From positions 1 to 16,532 of the forward strand of contig CAKSRS010000053.1 of the NCBI GenBank assembly GCA_934487205.1: DNA of 16,532 nucleotides, written 5' to 3'. The stretch is from an uncultured Clostridia bacterium. Its GTDB lineage: Bacteria; Bacillota; Clostridia; UBA1381. The position numbers and the translations under genes are program-made. Shown piece by piece: positions 14,447-16,532 of this stretch. Each line of letters begins with the position of its first letter. Within the stretch, counting starts at the first letter, position 1. The notes under the pieces were generated by a model, which was not told the DNA's origin, made no database searches, and was given only the letters and a program-made list of their open reading frames with translations.

Positions 14447-15268
14447 ATGTTTCTCGCCGCAAAAACCGATGAACTTCGTTCAATCATGGAGTTATTCTAT
14501 AATTTATCCGGAATAAGAATCGTCATTTTTGACAGTAATTTTCGTGAAATTATTGCATATCCGTCTGAAAAATGTGCATTTTGCCGCGAAATATGCTCAA
14601 AACAAAATTTAGTCAAAAAATGTACCGAGAGCGATACTGTTTCTTTTGAAAATTGCAGAAAAACCGGAGATATTGTTATATACAAATGTCACGCCGGTTT
14701 GGTGGAGGCAACGCTGCCGCTGTCATATGACGGAATAAATATCGGCTATGTTATGTTCGGACAGATTACCGACATAAAAAACAAAGAGGAATTATGTGAA
14801 TTTGTCCGCAAAATAAACAAGAAATACGGCGTAAATTGCAGTGCAAAAGGACTGAAATACAGAAACAAAAAGCAGATTGCAGCAGCGGCAAAACTGCTTG
14901 AAATCTGCACCGAATACATTATTCTGAAAGAAATGGTTGTGCCACAATGTGAAAGCATTGCAGCACTTGCCAAAAGGTATATTTCCGTAAATTTATGCTC
15001 CGAAATAAAAATCAGTGATATTTGTGCGTGTGCCAAAACAAATCGTTCACAGCTTTACGCCGCATTTTCTGCCGAGTACGGCATCGGAATTTCAGCCTAT
15101 ATTCGCAACAAACGTCTCGAATTTGCTTACGGTCTGCTGAAAAAGCATATTTCCGTAAGCGAGGCAGCGGAAAAAGCCGGATTTAACGATTACAGCTATT
15201 TCAGCCGCCTTTTTAAGAAAAAGTACGGAATTTCACCATATAAAATTGCTAAAACCCCCGAAAAATAA
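14447..15268 (+). CDS. AraC-family regulator with PocR ligand-binding domain
   Basis: A 273-residue transcription factor. Residues 5-165 form a PocR-type sensory domain with the cysteine-rich core CAFCREIC (43-50), C59, C70 and C81 (the last in YKCHAGLVEATLPL), typical of that domain. Residues ~170-270 form the double helix-turn-helix AraC domain, with ISDICACAKTNRSQLYAAF and the C-terminal signature AAEKAGFNDYSYFSRLFKKKYG split between the two. PocR domains are thought to bind small hydrocarbon-type ligands such as diols or sugars. It is transcribed away from the sugar operon and shares its regulatory region, so activating that operon is the obvious role. It is visibly more AT-rich than the operon. 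Codons before 14447 read from a TTG and lack a ribosome site. Confidence 0.9.
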   Translation: MFLAAKTDELRSIMELFYNLSGIRIVIFDSNFREIIAYPSEKCAFCREICSKQNLVKKCTESDTVSFENCRKTGDIVIYKCHAGLVEATLPLSYDGINIGYVMFGQITDIKNKEELCEFVRKINKKYGVNCSAKGLKYRNKKQIAAAAKLLEICTEYIILKEMVVPQCESIAALAKRYISVNLCSEIKISDICACAKTNRSQLYAAFSAEYGIGISAYIRNKRLEFAYGLLKKHISVSEAAEKAGFNDYSYFSRLFKKKYGISPYKIAKTPEK

Positions 15269-15272
15269 TATG

Positions 15273-15309
15273 TCCGACGTCAAATATAATTATGATACTC
15301 ATTGTCGGA
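15273..15309. repeat. Short inverted repeat at the regulator/recombinase junction
   Basis: TCCGAC (15273-15278) and GTCGGA (15304-15309) flank 25 AT-rich bases in the gap between the convergent regulator and recombinase genes; the right arm lies in the last codons of the recombinase. There is no T run, so a classical terminator is unlikely. It might be a weak hairpin or a recombinase recognition pair. Confidence 0.25.
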
Positions 15310-16138
15310 GCAGACCGAGTTTTTGCAGATGTTTTATATGAACATCTCCGCTTTCAATAGTATAAATTCGCGTGGTATTAATATTCGAATGTCCGAGAAC
15401 ATCGGCAAGGCGCACTATATCCTTCTGCATTGAGTAATACGTGCGCGCAAAAAGGTGTCGCAAATTATGCGGGAACACCTTTTCGTTCGGCACGCCCGCG
15501 CTGCGGCACAGTGCTTTAAGCATGCGCCATATGTTCGATCTGTCCAGCGGTTTTCCGTTTCTTGTAACGAAAACGGGGCCGCTTTTTATATTTCGTGACT
15601 TAATGTATTCTTTCAGCATTTTACACAGCAAATTCGGCAGAAATACCCGCCTTATTTTGCCCTTACAGTTTATAACCGCCTGCCCGGATTTTACGGCGTC
15701 GACCGTTATGTACCTCAGCTCTGATATTCTCAGACCGGTGCTCCCCACGGTTTGAATAAGATAGTATATCCGCTCCTTTTTTCTTGCCTTCGCCACCGAC
15801 AAAAGCCGCTCGTACTCGGATTTTGTGAGCTCCGATTCTTTATCGGAAAATATTTGCTTTTGGATTTTCAGAGTTTTTACCTTAAGTTCATGCCACTCCA
15901 AATAATCAAAAAAAGCATTTATTGATGACAGCATAGAATTTACGCTCCGCGGTGCGTATTTTTCGCACAACAGCTTTTTATATTCAAGCATATCTGCCTT
16001 TTTAATACTGTTTTTCCCGATATATTGTGAAAAAGAAACTACATCTCTCATGTATTTGTTAATGGTATTTTCACTTTTTTCATTTTCGTACAGATACAGT
16101 CTGAACTTTTTCATTTTTTCCTTTGTAACAGTTCTCAT
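15299..16138 (-). CDS. Tyrosine recombinase / integrase (XerC/D-like)
   Basis: A 279-residue site-specific recombinase. The N-terminal SAM-like DNA-binding domain spans about 1-95. The catalytic domain has the full set of active residues: R137 in GLRISEL, K161 in CKGKIR, H224-x-x-R227 in HNLRHLF, H250 in LGHSNI and the nucleophile Y259 in TTRIYT. It appears intact and active. The start is the ATG at 16136-16138, with AAGGGAG about 8 bases upstream; an upstream in-frame codon gives 17 extra residues without a ribosome site. The length and the tail after the tyrosine resemble stand-alone clostridial recombinases rather than long phage integrases. No excisionase, phage gene or clear attachment site is seen. 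It could act on a nearby invertible sequence or belong to an element outside the window. Confidence 0.9.
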   Translation of the reverse strand: MRTVTKEKMKKFRLYLYENEKSENTINKYMRDVVSFSQYIGKNSIKKADMLEYKKLLCEKYAPRSVNSMLSSINAFFDYLEWHELKVKTLKIQKQIFSDKESELTKSEYERLLSVAKARKKERIYYLIQTVGSTGLRISELRYITVDAVKSGQAVINCKGKIRRVFLPNLLCKMLKEYIKSRNIKSGPVFVTRNGKPLDRSNIWRMLKALCRSAGVPNEKVFPHNLRHLFARTYYSMQKDIVRLADVLGHSNINTTRIYTIESGDVHIKHLQKLGLLRQ

Positions 16139-16160
16139 ATATTTCTCTCCCTTCAGAGAT

Positions 16161-16189
16161 ATTTTACCATAACCGTCAAATATTCCCAA
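16161..16189 (-). promoter_or_regulatory. Promoter of the recombinase gene
   Basis: On the minus strand TTGGGA (16184-16189) and TAAAAT (16161-16166) are 17 bases apart, and TG precedes the -10 by one base (extended -10). It lies about 22 bases before the chosen ATG. Confidence 0.55.
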
Positions 16190-16199
16190 ACAAAATCAT

Positions 16200-16222
16200 A
16201 ACCACCCGTCCAACGGGTGGTT
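16200..16222. repeat. Perfect 10-bp hairpin, possible IS boundary
   Basis: AACCACCCGT (16200-16209) and ACGGGTGGTT (16213-16222) pair perfectly around the 3-base loop CCA. It sits between the recombinase promoter and the transposase remnant. There is no long T run on either side, so it is more likely a structured element end or protein site than a simple terminator. Confidence 0.6.
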
Positions 16223-16225
16223 TCA

Positions 16226-16262
16226 GACCGCTGACAAAGTCAAAGTCGGCGGTCATTTTTTT
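16226..16262 (+). terminator. Strong hairpin followed by a T run
   Basis: GACCGCTGAC (16226-16235) pairs with GTCGGCGGTC (16245-16254), with one G-T wobble and a 9-base loop, followed by ATTTTTTTG on the plus strand. It has the form of a Rho-independent terminator on the plus strand, yet no plus-strand gene ends here. It may shield the transposase from outside transcription and mark the left part of the insertion sequence. Confidence 0.6.
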
Positions 16263-16272
16263 GTAAAAAACC

Positions 16273-16301
16273 TTTTCAAATCATGCAAAATATGATATAA
16301 T
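16273..16301 (+). promoter_or_regulatory. Possible promoter of the transposase remnant
   Basis: A perfect TATAAT lies at 16296-16301, with a poor -35 (TTTTCA, 16273-16278) at 17 bases, about 38 bases before the remnant's ATG. Confidence 0.45.
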
Positions 16302-16338
16302 GGGAGTATAGAAAACAGCGTAATAATGGGGTGTTGAA

Positions 16339-16532
16339 ATGCTTTTGGAAGGAAGAAACCGACAAAGGAAAATGGAGTTTGTATACATAGAGGATACAGT
16401 ACCCATTTAAAAGCAAATGCGAACAAAAATAAATTTGTAGAAGATACAGTTAAAATAGAGACACAAGAGTATATAAAAGAATTAAATGCGGCAATTAACG
16501 AAGACAGAGCAAAGCATGGAAAGAAACCCTTG
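16339..16532 (+). pseudogene. IS1182-family transposase, internally deleted and frameshifted
   Basis: The ATG at 16339 opens 23 codons, including MLLEGRNRQR and MEFVYIEDTVP, which resemble the N-terminus of IS1182-type transposases, and ends at TAA (16408-16410). From 16401 another frame encodes THLKANANKNKF, then a charged helix region and DRAKHGKKPL up to the window edge. By memory of the family, the xTHxKANANKNK motif belongs well over a hundred residues into the protein, so most of the N-terminal half is missing and the two parts are out of frame. Family length is roughly 450-550 residues. The rest lies beyond the window. A functional transposase cannot be made from this copy unless frameshifting joins the parts, for which I see no slippery site. 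Confidence 0.8.

Noticed and set aside
16139..16189. Seventeen-residue N-terminal extension of the recombinase
   Set aside because: The ATG at 16138 has a good ribosome site, while the extension overlaps the likely promoter -10 box.
16200..16262. CRISPR-like or tandem repeat array
   Set aside because: Only two different hairpins, with no repeated unit and no spacers.

Overview
This window looks like the chromosome of an anaerobic Firmicute of class Clostridia, probably a gut-type Oscillospirales or Lachnospirales relative. The reasons are the moderate-GC coding sequence with AT-rich spacers, AGGAGG-type ribosome sites, TTGAnn/TATAAT promoters, the ferredoxin- and flavin-based redox enzymes, and an IS1182-type transposase remnant. 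I cannot name a species. Everything from position 1 to 14310 is transcribed leftward (minus strand). Only the AraC-type regulator near 14.4-15.3 kb and the IS remnant at the right edge read rightward.

Region 1 (1-9436, read right to left) is a redox block: a YfcE-type phosphoesterase, a malate dehydrogenase built on a lactate dehydrogenase scaffold, a class II fumarase, then hdrB-hdrC-hdrA-flxD-flxC-flxB-flxA. The last seven genes encode a soluble HdrABC-FlxABCD complex. FlxA should take electrons from NADH, FlxB/C/D relay them through Fe-S clusters, HdrA holds the bifurcating flavin, and HdrBC carries two complete CCG motifs for the disulfide (or equivalent) half reaction. Most of these genes overlap by 8-13 bases. 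flxA is cut by the left edge. The mdh and fumarase genes in front suggest that the C4-acid branch (oxaloacetate/malate/fumarate) and this complex are expressed together. A Rex-operator-like sequence lies in the promoter before the first gene of the block.

Region 2 (9632-14310, minus) is a compact four-gene sugar operon closed by a strong hairpin terminator: an L-fucose/L-arabinose isomerase-like protein, an FGGY kinase, a DUF4432 aldose-epimerase-like protein and a class II (FBA/GatY-type) aldolase. Neighbouring genes are 2 bases apart or overlap by 8. The set implies aldose to ketose to ketose phosphate to DHAP plus an aldehyde, but the sugar cannot be read from the sequence. No transporter or aldehyde-processing enzyme lies in the window.

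Region 3 (14311-15268) holds a divergent promoter region with a palindrome and a PocR-domain AraC regulator, the likely controller of the sugar operon.

Region 4 (15299-16532) is accessory DNA: an intact stand-alone tyrosine recombinase, two tandem strong hairpins, and a transposase gene of IS1182 type whose N-terminus is joined out of frame to its middle by what looks like a deletion between short direct repeats. I found no rRNA, tRNA or CRISPR array.
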